64,000 nt of DNA, from the NCBI GenBank assembly GCA_021776785.1, contig JAJFFF010000041.1:62001-126000 (forward strand), written 5' to 3'. The stretch's first letter is position 1; every line of letters begins with the position of its first letter. The notes below the pieces were generated by a model. That model searched no databases. It had not been told where the DNA came from and saw only the letters and a list, made by a program, of their open reading frames with translations. The position numbers and the translations under genes are program-made. Positions 10,530 to 20,053 of this stretch are shown piece by piece. Source of the DNA: Planctomycetota bacterium. Its GTDB lineage: Bacteria; Planctomycetota; PLA2.

Positions 10530-13500
10530 ATGATCTTGGCCCCGGGACAGCAGGTTGGTGGACTCCAGGTTGAAAAAGAACTGGGGCGCGGTGCGTATGG
10601 TGTGGTCTACCTCGCCCAGGACAAACTGCTCGGGCGTTTGGTGGCGCTCAAAGTCCTGCAAGGCGGCGGCGCCGAGGTCGATGAGGACGCCAAGGATCAA
10701 GTGCTCACCGAAGCGCGCTTGATCGGTAGCCTCCAGAGTCCCTACATCGTTCGGTTGTTTCGTACGCATCCCACCGACGACGGCGGCTGGATGCTCGAAC
10801 TCGAGTTCGTGACCGGCGGTTGTCTCGAAGATGTGTTCGACGAGGGGCAGGCGCTCGACACGAGCGAAGCCGTTCGCATTTTTCGTTCGCTTTGTTTGGC
10901 GCTCAACAGCGCGCACGAAGCGCGCGTCATCCACGGCGACATCAAACTCGGCAACGTGTTGTTCGGCCCCGACGGCCTCGTCAAGCTGACCGACTTCGGT
11001 TTGGCGCGCGTGCTGGAAGGCACCGATGCGGCCGTGCCGCTCCACGGCGAAGCGTTCGGCACGCCGGCGTACATGGCGCCGGAAATCTTGAGTGGCCAAG
11101 AGGCGGGCATCTCGTCCGACATCTGGGCCGCGGGCGTGCTGTTTTATCAACTGCTCACGGGCACCCTGCCGTTCCCCGCGAAGACATTCGCGGAGCTTTG
11201 GGACGGGATCATGATGCAAGATCCCGAGCCGCTCCCGGACGAATTGCCGCAAGGCCTCTCGCACTTAGTCGAAGCGTGTTTGGCCAAAGACCCCGACGAC
11301 CGTCCCGAGTCCGCCGCTGCCGTTCTCGAATACTTGGATGCGTTGACCGCGCGCTACGAAGAGCTCGCCCCGTCGAGTCTCGCGAGCGAACGCCCGACGA
11401 ACCTCTCGCCGCCGACGACGACGTTCGTCGGCCGCGAGTCCGACCTGAGACTGCTGCGTGCGTTGCTCGCCGAGGATGGCGTGCGCGTGGCGACGTTGGT
11501 GGGCGCGGGCGGCATCGGCAAGACGCGCCTGGCGCGCGAAGCGTGCCGTCAAATCGTCGATCTGTTCGAGGGCGGCAGTTGGTTCGCTAACCTCGGCGGC
11601 GCGCAGACGCGCAGCGATGTCGCGCATGCGGTCGCGCGCGCGCTCGGCATTCCGTTCACGCAAGACAAGGACCCGCTCGACGTGGTCGCGGAAGCGTTGC
11701 GTTTTCGCAAGCCGATGCTGCTTGTGCTCGACAACTGCGAACAGATCCTCGGCGAAGTTGCCGCCGCGTTGGAAGTGTGGCGCGAGCGTGCGCCGGACGT
11801 TCGATTCCTGGTGACGAGTCGGGCGCGGTTGGGCCTGAAAGGCGAGCGCACCTACGAAGTCGGCCCGCTCGAACTGCCGACGCTCGTCGAGATGATGCGC
11901 AAGTCACCCGCGGACCTGCGTCAGTATTCCGGCGTCGCGCTGTTTGCCGACCGCGCCCGCGAATCGGCGCCGGACTACGTTTTGGCCGACGACGCGATCC
12001 AAGACGTCGTTGCGATCTGCATCGAACTCGACGGGATGCCTCTCGCGATCGAGTTGGCGGCCGCGCGCGTAAAAAACGTGTCGCCGGCCGAGATCGCGGC
12101 GAACTTCGGCGCGAAGTTCGACATCTTGCAGTCCACCAAGGTCGATCTCGTCCCGCGCCAGCGCACGCTCACCGGCGCGATCGAGTGGAGCTACGGTTTG
12201 CTCGCGGATTGGGAGAAAGAAGCGTTTGTTCAAGCGAGCGTGTTCCGCGACGGGTTTTCGCCCGAGGCCGCCGCCGCCGTTCTCGACCTGTCGGCCTTCC
12301 CGGACGCGCCGCCGACCTTGGAGGTCGTGCAGAGCCTGCGGGACAACAGCCTGCTGACCGCAGGCGAGGTGCGGCAGGAAACGCGGCTGGGCATGTACAA
12401 AGCGATCCGCGAGTTCGGCGAGCAGCGGTTCATGGACGATGCGACCGCCGAGGCGCGCGCCGCCTTGTCCGACCGTCACGCAAAGTTTTTCCTCGACCTT
12501 GCGAACACGTGGAACCGTCGCATCCCGGGCCCCCGCGACGTGGAGGCGCTCGACCGCATCGAGACCGACCTCGGCAACCTGCGGGCTGTTTTGGATCGGT
12601 CCATCGAAAGCGCGCAGCGCGAAGCAACCGCGCAGGCCGCGCTCGCGATGACGAAGACGATGTCGGTGCGGTTTCCGCCGGCACAGCTCATCAGCGTGCT
12701 CGAGCCGGCCTTAGAAGTGCAGGACAAAGACGCGCCCGATGCCGTGCGTCTACGGGTCGAGTTGGCCGCCGCCGAAATGGCCGCGGGCGATTGGGATCGC
12801 GCCGAAGAGCACGCCGAAAACGCCGAGCCGCAAGCGCGCGCGCTGGAACTGCACGACGTCTTAGCGCGTGCGCTGTTGCGTTGCGGAGATCTGGCCCGCA
12901 ACCGTGGGCGCATCGACGAAGCAAAAAAGTCGTTTACCGAGTGCGCGGAGCTCGCCAAGAAAACGGGCGACAAGTGGGCGGCCGCTTTCGCAACCGGAGG
13001 TCTCGGCGCGGTGGCGTGGCAGACCGGCGACATGGACCACGCGTGGAATTGTTTCGAGCAGGCGGCAGCGTTGGGGCGCGAGATCGGCGACCATCGCATC
13101 GTTGCCCGCCAGCTCGGCAACCTTGGCGTCGTTTGCGAGTCGCGCGGCGACCGCCAAAAAGCGATTGCGTATCACAAGGAAGTCGAAGAGCTCGCGCGGC
13201 GTAAAGGCGACCGGACCTGGGTCTGCATGAGCCTACGCAATCGCGGAACGGCGTTGGCTCAAGCGGGCGATTTTCCGGGCAGCCTTCGTTGTTACCGGGA
13301 GGGCGAGGCGATCGCGCGCGAGCTCGGCGCCAAAGGACACATCGCGCAGTTGATCTACTGTCGCGGGTCGATTCATTCGCTCAGCAACGAGAACGAACAG
13401 GCAAACGCGTGCTACAGCGAGGCCGAGTCTCTTTGGCGTGAGCTGGGCGATCGGCGCCAAGTGGCGGTCATCTTGGGCGCCCGCGCTTTGATTCTGAACG

Positions 13501-13880
13501 GCAACGGCGACGTCGACGGGGCATTGGCTTGTCATCTGGAGGCGGAACAAATCGCCGACGAGATCGGTGACAAGATCATTCTTGCGCTCAATCGCTGCTA
13601 CCGCGGGGGCGTCATGCAGGAGCGTGGCGAGCTCGACGACGCTTGGGAGCTGATGGAGAGCGGGCTGAAACTATTCGACGAGATGGGTTCGAATCGAAGC
13701 GTCTGGTACTTCAAGTTCGCGGCGCGCGCGGCGACACTCGCCGGGCAGCGCGACGATCCGGCCTCCGCCGCGCACTATCGCGACCACGCGCTCATGGTCG
13801 CGAAAGAAACGGACCTGCGTGCGGACCACCCGGATTCAGGCGTGGGCGACGCGCTCCGTCAGCTCGGGGCCGACACCTAA
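10530..13880 (+). CDS. Ser/Thr protein kinase fused to LuxR-type ATPase and TPR repeats
   Basis: The protein has about 1116 residues in three parts. Residues about 8-280 are a Hanks-type kinase: glycine loop LGRGAYGVVYLA, Lys in VALKVL, catalytic loop HGDIKLGN (HGD instead of HRD, near residue 133), DFG near 155 and the activation segment GTPAYMAPE. Residues about 300-650 are a STAND/NB-ARC-like ATPase of the LuxR/AfsR type: FVGRESDLRLL, Walker A VGAGGIGKTR near residue 322, Walker B LLVLDNCE, and LVTSRARLGL. The rest is TPR repeats. Such proteins are usually cytoplasmic signal integrators that sense through the STAND/TPR part. No DNA-binding domain or transmembrane segment is visible. The start is inferred from MILAPGQQVGG; TACCGT lies 13 nt upstream. 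Confidence 0.88.
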   Translation: MILAPGQQVGGLQVEKELGRGAYGVVYLAQDKLLGRLVALKVLQGGGAEVDEDAKDQVLTEARLIGSLQSPYIVRLFRTHPTDDGGWMLELEFVTGGCLEDVFDEGQALDTSEAVRIFRSLCLALNSAHEARVIHGDIKLGNVLFGPDGLVKLTDFGLARVLEGTDAAVPLHGEAFGTPAYMAPEILSGQEAGISSDIWAAGVLFYQLLTGTLPFPAKTFAELWDGIMMQDPEPLPDELPQGLSHLVEACLAKDPDDRPESAAAVLEYLDALTARYEELAPSSLASERPTNLSPPTTTFVGRESDLRLLRALLAEDGVRVATLVGAGGIGKTRLAREACRQIVDLFEGGSWFANLGGAQTRSDVAHAVARALGIPFTQDKDPLDVVAEALRFRKPMLLVLDNCEQILGEVAAALEVWRERAPDVRFLVTSRARLGLKGERTYEVGPLELPTLVEMMRKSPADLRQYSGVALFADRARESAPDYVLADDAIQDVVAICIELDGMPLAIELAAARVKNVSPAEIAANFGAKFDILQSTKVDLVPRQRTLTGAIEWSYGLLADWEKEAFVQASVFRDGFSPEAAAAVLDLSAFPDAPPTLEVVQSLRDNSLLTAGEVRQETRLGMYKAIREFGEQRFMDDATAEARAALSDRHAKFFLDLANTWNRRIPGPRDVEALDRIETDLGNLRAVLDRSIESAQREATAQAALAMTKTMSVRFPPAQLISVLEPALEVQDKDAPDAVRLRVELAAAEMAAGDWDRAEEHAENAEPQARALELHDVLARALLRCGDLARNRGRIDEAKKSFTECAELAKKTGDKWAAAFATGGLGAVAWQTGDMDHAWNCFEQAAALGREIGDHRIVARQLGNLGVVCESRGDRQKAIAYHKEVEELARRKGDRTWVCMSLRNRGTALAQAGDFPGSLRCYREGEAIARELGAKGHIAQLIYCRGSIHSLSNENEQANACYSEAESLWRELGDRRQVAVILGARALILNGNGDVDGALACHLEAEQIADEIGDKIILALNRCYRGGVMQERGELDDAWELMESGLKLFDEMGSNRSVWYFKFAARAATLAGQRDDPASAAHYRDHALMVAKETDLRADHPDSGVGDALRQLGADT

Positions 13881-13920
13881 AAAAAGAGCGCGACACGTTT
13901 CCGTGCGCGCTCTCTTTTCA
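13879..13920. terminator. Bidirectional terminator between convergent genes
   Basis: AAAAGAGCGCG (13884-13890 region) pairs with CGCGCTCTCTTTT (13906-13918) around an ACACGTTTCCGTG loop. A runs on one side and T runs on the other serve both the kinase gene and the convergent PEP-CTERM gene. Confidence 0.8.
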
Positions 13921-13933
13921 AAAATCGTGTGCG

Positions 13934-14668
13934 TTACGAACGGCGGCGACGGCGCCGATACGCGATCGCAACCAAGGCGGCCGCGCAGAGTCCGATCGTT
14001 CCGGGTTCCGGAATCGGTGCGGATGACGGGATGCCGCCAGCTCCACCGGTCGGGTCGCTCGAGTCGGTGAACGCCGGCGCGACAACGCCCATTGGAAGAT
14101 CGCCGGACGCGACCGCGACCAACGTGATGTTGTCCCAAAACAGCGATTGGCGCTGCCCGTCGGAACCGCCGTCAAACGACGTCCCCGTATGACCCAGCGG
14201 GCCGCCGCCCTGGGCGGCGTCAATTGTCGACGCGAATCCGGTCGCAAAGAAACCGGCGCTCAGCGAATTGTCCAGCGTGATGTTTGTGCCGTCGTAGGTG
14301 ATGTAGTCGATATCGCTCGGCGAGAAATCGCCGAAGCTCGCGTTGATATCGAGAATCGCCATCCCTGCCGGCTGCGAAAGCACCGTAATGACGAACTCCG
14401 ACGGATCGGAGAAGTCGGTAAACGGACTCAGCGTACGCGCGCCCCAGCTTGTGGGGACGCCGCCGGGACCGGCGAACGGCGAGAGATCAACGAACTCGAA
14501 CAACCCGCTCGCGCGCGTGATCTGGATCGAGTACGCGCCTTGCGTCAACACGATCGAGTCGGTCGGAGCGCCAGCCACTTGCGATTCGAAGTCAAAGACA
14601 ATCGACTCGGCGTTGGCGGTGGAGACAAAGGCTGCCAGCAAAACGGCAACCGCAGCGAACTTTTTCAT
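13934..14668 (-). CDS. PEP-CTERM sorting-domain protein
   Basis: The protein has 244 residues. A signal peptide (MKKFAAVAVLLAAFVSTANA) is followed by an all-beta-looking, Asp/Ser/Gly-rich domain of the kind common in secreted PEP-CTERM proteins. The C-terminus has the full tripartite sorting signal: PEPG, then the hydrophobic helix TIGLCAAALVAIAY, then RRRRRRS. Exosortase recognises this signal and cleaves it, leaving the protein anchored in or released through the envelope. An exosortase is encoded at 63004 onward. The start was set by AGAGGG 8 nt upstream of the ATG at 14668. An in-frame ATG at 14710 would spoil the signal peptide. The beta domain's ligand is unknown. Confidence 0.9.
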   Translation of the reverse strand: MKKFAAVAVLLAAFVSTANAESIVFDFESQVAGAPTDSIVLTQGAYSIQITRASGLFEFVDLSPFAGPGGVPTSWGARTLSPFTDFSDPSEFVITVLSQPAGMAILDINASFGDFSPSDIDYITYDGTNITLDNSLSAGFFATGFASTIDAAQGGGPLGHTGTSFDGGSDGQRQSLFWDNITLVAVASGDLPMGVVAPAFTDSSDPTGGAGGIPSSAPIPEPGTIGLCAAALVAIAYRRRRRRS

Positions 14669-14791
14669 ATCACATACCCTCTGAGCACGAAATGGTACCG
14701 GATTTGGCAACCGTTAGGTCGTTTCCGTCGATCGCGCTTCGTCCCAACTTTGGGCGTAACGATGGATGTCCAAATCGCGCGACGTTTTTGG

Positions 14792-15415
14792 CTATTTCAG
14801 GCCGTGTTCGAGCTTGAAGCGCGGCCATTCCGACTTCCGGCGCAAGAACGCGTCGAACGAATCAACCTGTAAAAACGGATTCGTGGCCTTCTCCAGGCCG
14901 ATGGTGGACGACGGCCGCGCGCCGAAATCGTGGCCGGGCCAGATCGTCGTTTCGTCGGGCAGCGTCGCGAGAACGTGTTGCAGGCTGTCCCACTCTTGTT
15001 GCGCCTGTTCGCGCGTGCCGGTTCCGCCGATTTTGCCGACGAACAAGAGGTCGCCCGTGATCGCGACGGCCATGCTCGGAATCCAAAACAAAACGTGGTC
15101 ATCGGCGTGGCCGGGAACCGCGAGCACGCGCACTTCGAACGAACCGATCATGAACGTATCGCCGTCCTTGAAATCGGTTTCGATCGGAGCGCCGGTCAGC
15201 CGCGCCAACTCCTCGTTGCCGTTCGTGTGATCGTCGTGGCCGTGCGTGTTGAGGATGCGCAAAATCGCTACGTTTTGCACGCGGGCGCGTTCCGCAAACT
15301 CGCTCGGCAAAAACGCCGGATCAATCGCCGCCGCTTCCTCCGCCGCGCGGTCACCCACGAGGTAGCCAAAGTTACGGTCGCCACCAATGCGGATCTGCTC
15401 GAAGATGAAATTCAC
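14792..15415 (-). CDS. Metallo-beta-lactamase-fold hydrolase (glyoxalase II / persulfide dioxygenase-like)
   Basis: The protein has 207 residues with the diagnostic metal motif THGHDDH (HxHxDH), a second His in VPGHADDH, Asp in ITGDLLFVGKIGG and a later His in WPGHDFG. The last two blocks are typical of the glyoxalase II / ETHE1 subgroup, which hydrolyses S-lactoylglutathione or oxidises persulfides. The substrate is not certain. I set the start at GTG 15415 (VNFIFEQIRIGG) because TACGCT ends 6 nt upstream on the minus strand. Starting at 15451 would place the promoter inside the gene. It is divergent from the small unknown gene at 15444, with 28 nt between the two starts. Confidence 0.82.
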   Translation of the reverse strand: MNFIFEQIRIGGDRNFGYLVGDRAAEEAAAIDPAFLPSEFAERARVQNVAILRILNTHGHDDHTNGNEELARLTGAPIETDFKDGDTFMIGSFEVRVLAVPGHADDHVLFWIPSMAVAITGDLLFVGKIGGTGTREQAQQEWDSLQHVLATLPDETTIWPGHDFGARPSSTIGLEKATNPFLQVDSFDAFLRRKSEWPRFKLEHGLK

Positions 15416-15443
15416 GGGGATAGCGTACCGGTAGGATGGCTGC

Positions 15444-15875
15444 GTGCACACCTCGTCTCGGCCCGAATTGGGCCAACCCGTTGCGGCCCTTCACGCCACG
15501 CTCTTAGGCAAGCCCGAACGCTTTCCGCTGAGCGACCTCGCCGCGCTGTTCGGCGGCGGGCCGGAGCTGGTCGAACGGGTCGCGACGCGCGGCGATATTA
15601 CCCTCGACGGCGACGTGTTTTTCAACAGCGGGCCGGAGATGTCGATCCCGGCGGGGCGCGTCGAGTTGGAGATCCCGTCGCTGATGCGCGGGACGTGGCG
15701 CGTGGATGACGCCATGTTTGCCATGACCTTTTCGATCGCTGATTTCACGCTGCGGGCCTGCGCTCAGGTGGCGGTTTTCCGCAAATGCTTCGAACTAAAA
15801 GAGATACGGGGAACCGCTTCCGACATCGTGCTCGACTTCGGCGGCTCGATCGCCGATAGACGCTATACCTTTTAA
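15444..15875 (+). CDS. Conserved-looking protein of unknown function
   Basis: I do not recognise this 143-residue protein. It has no signal peptide or membrane helix. The middle ([20 protein letters not shown]) and the end ([19 protein letters not shown]) alternate hydrophobic and charged residues as beta strands do. The GTG start is supported by TAGGAT (15432-15437), 6 nt upstream. It is a short gene squeezed between the divergent beta-lactamase-fold gene and the E1 dehydrogenase, which begins 23 bp later and may be co-transcribed. Confidence 0.6.
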   Translation: MHTSSRPELGQPVAALHATLLGKPERFPLSDLAALFGGGPELVERVATRGDITLDGDVFFNSGPEMSIPAGRVELEIPSLMRGTWRVDDAMFAMTFSIADFTLRACAQVAVFRKCFELKEIRGTASDIVLDFGGSIADRRYTF

Positions 15876-15898
15876 ACCTAGCTAAACTGCGGAATAAG

Positions 15899-18028
15899 AT
15901 GGGAAAGACGCGCGCCAAGTCCCGCCAAGGAGTCGATACCGCCGGTCTCAACCGCGACCAACTCCTCGAGCTCTACAAAATCATGTACGCCTCACGGCGG
16001 ACCGACGACAAAGAGATCGTGCTGAAGCGCCAGAACAAGGCGTTTTTCCAGATCAACGGGGCGGGGCACGAAGCGATCTGCGCCGCGGCCGGTTTTGCTC
16101 TCGAGTCCGGCAAGGACTGGGTCTACACGTACTACCGCGATCGCGCGTTGGCGTTGGCGGTTGGCATGACGCCTTACGAGATGCTCCTGCAGGCGGTGGG
16201 GTCGATTGAAGATCCGGCTTCCGCGGGTCGGCAGATGCCGGCGCATTGGGGCAAAAAAGAGGTCAACCTTGTTTCGGCGTCTTCGCCGATTGCCACGCAG
16301 TACCTCAACGCGGTGGGCTGTGCGGAGGCCATTGCCAAGGCGCGCGATCACGCCGAGGTCCGTGCCGCGATGCCTGGCGAAGTGAGTCCCGACGAAGTGG
16401 TGTTGTGCACCGGCGGCGATGGTTCGACGAGCGAGGGTGAGTTCTACGAAGCGCTCAGCTCTGCTTGCGTGCTGAAGCTGCCCGTTGTGTTTGTGATCGA
16501 AGACAACGAATACGCGATCTCGGTTCCGCGCGAAGTCCAGACGCCGCGGAGTTCGATCAGCAAGACGGTGTCGGGTTTCGCGCCGCTTCTGATCTTGCAA
16601 TGCGACGGGCTCGATCCGGTGGACTCGTACGCGACCGTCAAGAAAGCAGTCGACAACGCGCGTGCCGGTAACGGTCCCGCGCTGGTGCACGCGTCGTGCA
16701 TCCGGCCTTACAGCCACTCCATGTCGGACGATCAAGCGCTGTATCGGACCAAGGAAGACATTGCGGCGGAAGCGGCGAAGGATCCGATCAACACCTACCC
16801 GAAGTGGCTCGTCGATAACGGCATCGCCAAAGACGAAGAGCTTGACGCGCTGCGCAAGACCATCGATGCCGACATCGAGGATGCAGCCGAACGCGCCTTG
16901 CAGGGCGCTTGGCCGGAGAAGACAGCGGAGGCGGCGGAGCGCTACGTGTTCAGCGAGGACGTGGATCCCACGTCGGCCGACTTCGAGACGGAGCCGGACT
17001 TTGATGGTGCGCCGCGGACGATGATCGATTGCCTCAACCAGGTCATGCACGACGAGATGGAGCGCGATGCGCGCGTTATCGTGTTCGGCCAGGACGTGGC
17101 CGACGCCACGCGCGAGGACGTGTTGCCTGAGGTCAAAGGCAAGGGCGGCGTGTTCAAAGCGACCGCCGGATTGCAGCGCACGTTTGGCGGCCACCGCTGC
17201 TACAACTCGCCGCTCGCCGAAGCCAACATCATGGGGCGCACGGTTGGATTGGCGACGCGCGGACTCAAGCCTTTGAGCGAAGTGCAGTTCATCGACTACA
17301 TCTGGCCTGCCTTCGAGCAGATGCGCAACGAGTGGGCCGTGTTGCGCTGGCGTAGCGGAAACACGTTCTCGTGCGGCAGCGTTGTGCGGACGACCATTGG
17401 TGGCTACATCCGCGGCGCGCTTTGTCACAGCCAGAGTGCCGAGGTGTTGTTCACGCACATCCCGGGCATTCGCGTTGTGTACCCGAGCAACGCGCTTGAC
17501 GCTGCCGGGTTGTTGCGCACGTCGATTCGTTGCGACGACCCGGTGTTGTTCTTGGAGCACAAGCACCTTTATCGTCAGACGTACAACCGTTCGCCGTACC
17601 CGGGCAAGGAGTACATGATCCCGTTCGGCAAAGCGCGGATCGCGCGCGAAGGGTCGGACGTTTCGATCATCACGTATGGCGCCCTTGTCGAACGCAGCTT
17701 GCGCGCCGCTAAAAGACTGTCGGACGACGGCATCGAAGCCGAGGTCATCGATCTGCGCACGATCCAGCCGTACGACTGGGAAGCGATTGCGACCTCGGTG
17801 AAAAAGACGAGTCGCGTGGTCGTTGCGTACGAGGACAACCGATCGTGGGGTTGGGGCGCCGAAGTCGCGGCCCGTCTCGCGGATGAATGCTTCTCCGATC
17901 TCGACGCACCCGTCAAACGCGTGGGGGCGCTGGACACGTTTGTGGCCTACAACCCCGATCTCGAAGACGTGATCCTGCCGCAGATCGACGATATCCGCGA
18001 CGCCGCTCTCGACGCCGTTCGGTTCTAG
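15899..18028 (+). CDS. 2-oxoacid dehydrogenase E1, alpha and beta subunits fused
   Basis: The 709-residue thiamine-diphosphate enzyme has both E1 subunits in one chain. Residues about 20-345 are the alpha part: [15 protein letters not shown], then the ThDP motif [15 protein letters not shown] near residue 171 ending in EDNEYAIS. Residues about 370-709 are the beta part: [37 protein letters not shown] and a C-terminal transketolase domain with [12 protein letters not shown]. The layout matches branched-chain 2-oxoacid (BkdA/BkdB) or acetoin-type E1, which decarboxylates the oxoacid and passes the acyl group to E2 lipoate. No E2 or E3 gene is adjacent, so the substrate is open. The ATG has a weak GGAA site and TAAACT 10 nt upstream. 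Confidence 0.88.
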   Translation: MGKTRAKSRQGVDTAGLNRDQLLELYKIMYASRRTDDKEIVLKRQNKAFFQINGAGHEAICAAAGFALESGKDWVYTYYRDRALALAVGMTPYEMLLQAVGSIEDPASAGRQMPAHWGKKEVNLVSASSPIATQYLNAVGCAEAIAKARDHAEVRAAMPGEVSPDEVVLCTGGDGSTSEGEFYEALSSACVLKLPVVFVIEDNEYAISVPREVQTPRSSISKTVSGFAPLLILQCDGLDPVDSYATVKKAVDNARAGNGPALVHASCIRPYSHSMSDDQALYRTKEDIAAEAAKDPINTYPKWLVDNGIAKDEELDALRKTIDADIEDAAERALQGAWPEKTAEAAERYVFSEDVDPTSADFETEPDFDGAPRTMIDCLNQVMHDEMERDARVIVFGQDVADATREDVLPEVKGKGGVFKATAGLQRTFGGHRCYNSPLAEANIMGRTVGLATRGLKPLSEVQFIDYIWPAFEQMRNEWAVLRWRSGNTFSCGSVVRTTIGGYIRGALCHSQSAEVLFTHIPGIRVVYPSNALDAAGLLRTSIRCDDPVLFLEHKHLYRQTYNRSPYPGKEYMIPFGKARIAREGSDVSIITYGALVERSLRAAKRLSDDGIEAEVIDLRTIQPYDWEAIATSVKKTSRVVVAYEDNRSWGWGAEVAARLADECFSDLDAPVKRVGALDTFVAYNPDLEDVILPQIDDIRDAALDAVRF

Positions 18029-18049
18029 CTGGCGCGCGGAGTTGCTGGC

Positions 18050-18243
18050 CCAACATCTGACGATGTTGGCGCTTGACGTTTGGTCGGTTTGGCGCCGATT
18101 CTTTTGCTTGCCGTTGCCTCTGGCCTTGGGTGTGCGGCGGTGCTTCTTGGTCCAACGTCTGACGATGTTGGAGCTTGACGTTTGATCGGTTTGGCACCGA
18201 TTCTTTTGCTCGGCGTTGCCTCTGGTCTTGGGTGTGCGGCGGG
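18050..18243. repeat. Tandem pair of hairpin-containing repeats, period 102 bp
   Basis: CCAACATCTGACGATGTTGG (18050-18069) and CCAACGTCTGACGATGTTGG (18152-18171) are 8-bp perfect or near-perfect palindromes around TGAC. Each is followed by closely similar sequence (CTTGACGTTTG, CGGTTTGG, CCGATTCTTTTGCT, CTTGGGTGTGCGGCGG). The two units start exactly 102 bp apart and fill the gap between the E1 gene and the gene at 18396. The first hairpin could also terminate the E1 transcript, but no T run follows. Confidence 0.8.
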
Positions 18244-18395
18244 GTTTGGGCGATTGCTCTGGTTTTGCTTCTGGCTGCGTTGCGTACCCCGCTTCGCTGT
18301 CTGCGCGGTATGGGGATGACGTTGGCCGGGCGAATTTGGCCTGAATTTGGTTTCCTCGCCACAAAGGGCCGGTCTTCGCGCGTTACACTGGTCGC

Positions 18396-19763
18396 ATGGT
18401 TGCCGGATTCGCTCTCTCGTTGCTCCTGATTGCCGCACCGGACGTGGATGCGACTAAGACGCTCAAAGTAGCGTACGCATCCCAGTACGAATGGAAAGAG
18501 GACGACGTTAAGTCGACCACGCTCTCGTTTAAGTACGAGCACAAGTGGGAGCGCAAAGAGAACAAGACGTCTTGGGAAGGCCATGCGCACGCGGTCGTAG
18601 TGGATGGCGAGATCGTGCGCATCCATGCGCCGAGCGCAAGCGACGGCGAGCTCGAGACCATTCGCGATCATCTGGAGTGGATGCTCGGGCGATTCGTTCG
18701 CAAGCCGTTCGACGAGCAGTTCAAAGAAGCCGTCGTCGGCAAGCCCACGGACTCGGCGGGCGGCGCCATCCGCATTCCGATCGAGAAGACGGCCTATCTA
18801 GTGAAGAGCGATCGCATCATCGCGCAAGAGGTCGACTACGGATCGGAGAACGCTCCGTTTATTGTCCGCGTGGATTACGAGACCGCCGACATGGGCGGCG
18901 GGTACGGGCTACTCGCATCGCGTACGTCCTACACGCGCAATCAAAATCCGGTTCGCGAGACGCGCAAGTTGATTTTGCGCATCGACATGCAGATCCCTAG
19001 TCCGGATCGTTACGACTACACCATCGAGTCGCCGTCCACGGGGAAGACAGAGTTTCGTCTCGACTTCTTAAAGCCGAAATACAACGAAAAAAACGCGGTG
19101 GACTTAGACCCCGCCGCCAAGGTCCTCTTGAAAGAAGCGTGGGCCAGTCGGTTCACGCTCCCTGTGGATCTGCGGATGCAAGCCAACTTCAAGCGCGACG
19201 TCGATGGCGAACTAAAAAAACAACGTTGGGTCGCCAACGTCGAAGGCAAGATTCAGATCTGGGGAATGGAACAGATTGAAGTGGCGGTGGACGAGAAGCG
19301 GAGTCGGCGCGGCGGTGGTCAGGTGACGGAAACGTGCCGCGAGCACATTAAGTCGTACTACGCTTCGATTGCCGACGTCCCGTTCGAGGAGGAGTTCAAG
19401 GGTTGCGGGTTCACGACGGAGGCGCACGCGAAGGGAACGATCGTGCGCGTTTTCGGATACCGCGGCGCGGAGGCGTTTCGACTGAACAAAGAAGGCGTCG
19501 TCGGGCGACTGGACCTAAACGCCGGCGATTCGTGGTGGACCTATAAGCTCAAGAAGACGCGCGATGGCAAGTTCGCGATCGACCGCGCCGAGCGCCGCCT
19601 CGACAGCTTCAAGCTCAAGTTGCGCTACAAGTACGGCCAAACCAAAAAGGTCTGGGTGCCCAAGTCGTTCGACGTGGTTGCGAGCGCGGGCTGGCGCACC
19701 ACGGTGTATGGCGTCGTGACGTACAAGCTCTCTCGCATTCGCGTCACCGACAAAACGGAGTAA
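18396..19763 (+). CDS. Secreted protein of unknown function
   Basis: The protein has 455 residues and a short N-terminal hydrophobic segment (MVAGFALSLLLIAAPDVDA) that reads as a signal peptide. The mature part is rich in charged residues and predicted beta strands, with many Lys/Tyr/Trp pairs such as YEWKEDDVK, WTYKLKKTRDG and LKLRYKYGQTKKVWVPKSF. The strand-rich pattern resembles periplasmic lipoprotein-localisation or outer-membrane-associated beta proteins, but I recognise no family. The ATG is preceded by TACACT (18384-18389), 6 nt upstream, so its mRNA is probably leaderless. It stands alone after the tandem hairpin repeats. Confidence 0.65.
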   Translation: MVAGFALSLLLIAAPDVDATKTLKVAYASQYEWKEDDVKSTTLSFKYEHKWERKENKTSWEGHAHAVVVDGEIVRIHAPSASDGELETIRDHLEWMLGRFVRKPFDEQFKEAVVGKPTDSAGGAIRIPIEKTAYLVKSDRIIAQEVDYGSENAPFIVRVDYETADMGGGYGLLASRTSYTRNQNPVRETRKLILRIDMQIPSPDRYDYTIESPSTGKTEFRLDFLKPKYNEKNAVDLDPAAKVLLKEAWASRFTLPVDLRMQANFKRDVDGELKKQRWVANVEGKIQIWGMEQIEVAVDEKRSRRGGGQVTETCREHIKSYYASIADVPFEEEFKGCGFTTEAHAKGTIVRVFGYRGAEAFRLNKEGVVGRLDLNAGDSWWTYKLKKTRDGKFAIDRAERRLDSFKLKLRYKYGQTKKVWVPKSFDVVASAGWRTTVYGVVTYKLSRIRVTDKTE

Positions 19764-20053
19764 GCACGCGGCCCAGCAAAACGTAGCGCGCTCATCGAGC
19801 GCCGCGTCGCCACGTCCGCACGTCGCAACCGCGCGCGGCGCGCGACGGCGTCCCGCGAGCGCCCCGGTTCGGTCCCGTGCGCTCTGAGTCACCGCGGGGT
19901 CGCTCCGGAGTCACCCCGAAACCGCCCCGAGCTGTCTGCATCACCGGGATCACGCAATCCACGGCATGAGGCGATGGAGGCCGCGCGCCCGCTCTGGTCG
20001 GACGGGTGGCACGGGTTGCACGGGCGGCATGCGCGGCTGCGCGGCGATCGCGT
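19764..20053. other. Intergenic GC-rich spacer
   Basis: The 290 bp lie between two convergent genes. The spacer has short direct repeats (CACGGG, GGCACGGGTTGCACGGGCGG) and no convincing reading frame, promoter or terminator hairpin with a T run. Confidence 0.5.

Noticed and set aside
15992..18364. 790-codon open frame on the minus strand across the E1 gene
   Set aside because: It is antisense to a strongly supported enzyme. The frame stays open because GC-rich third positions remove stop codons, and the translation has no domain pattern.
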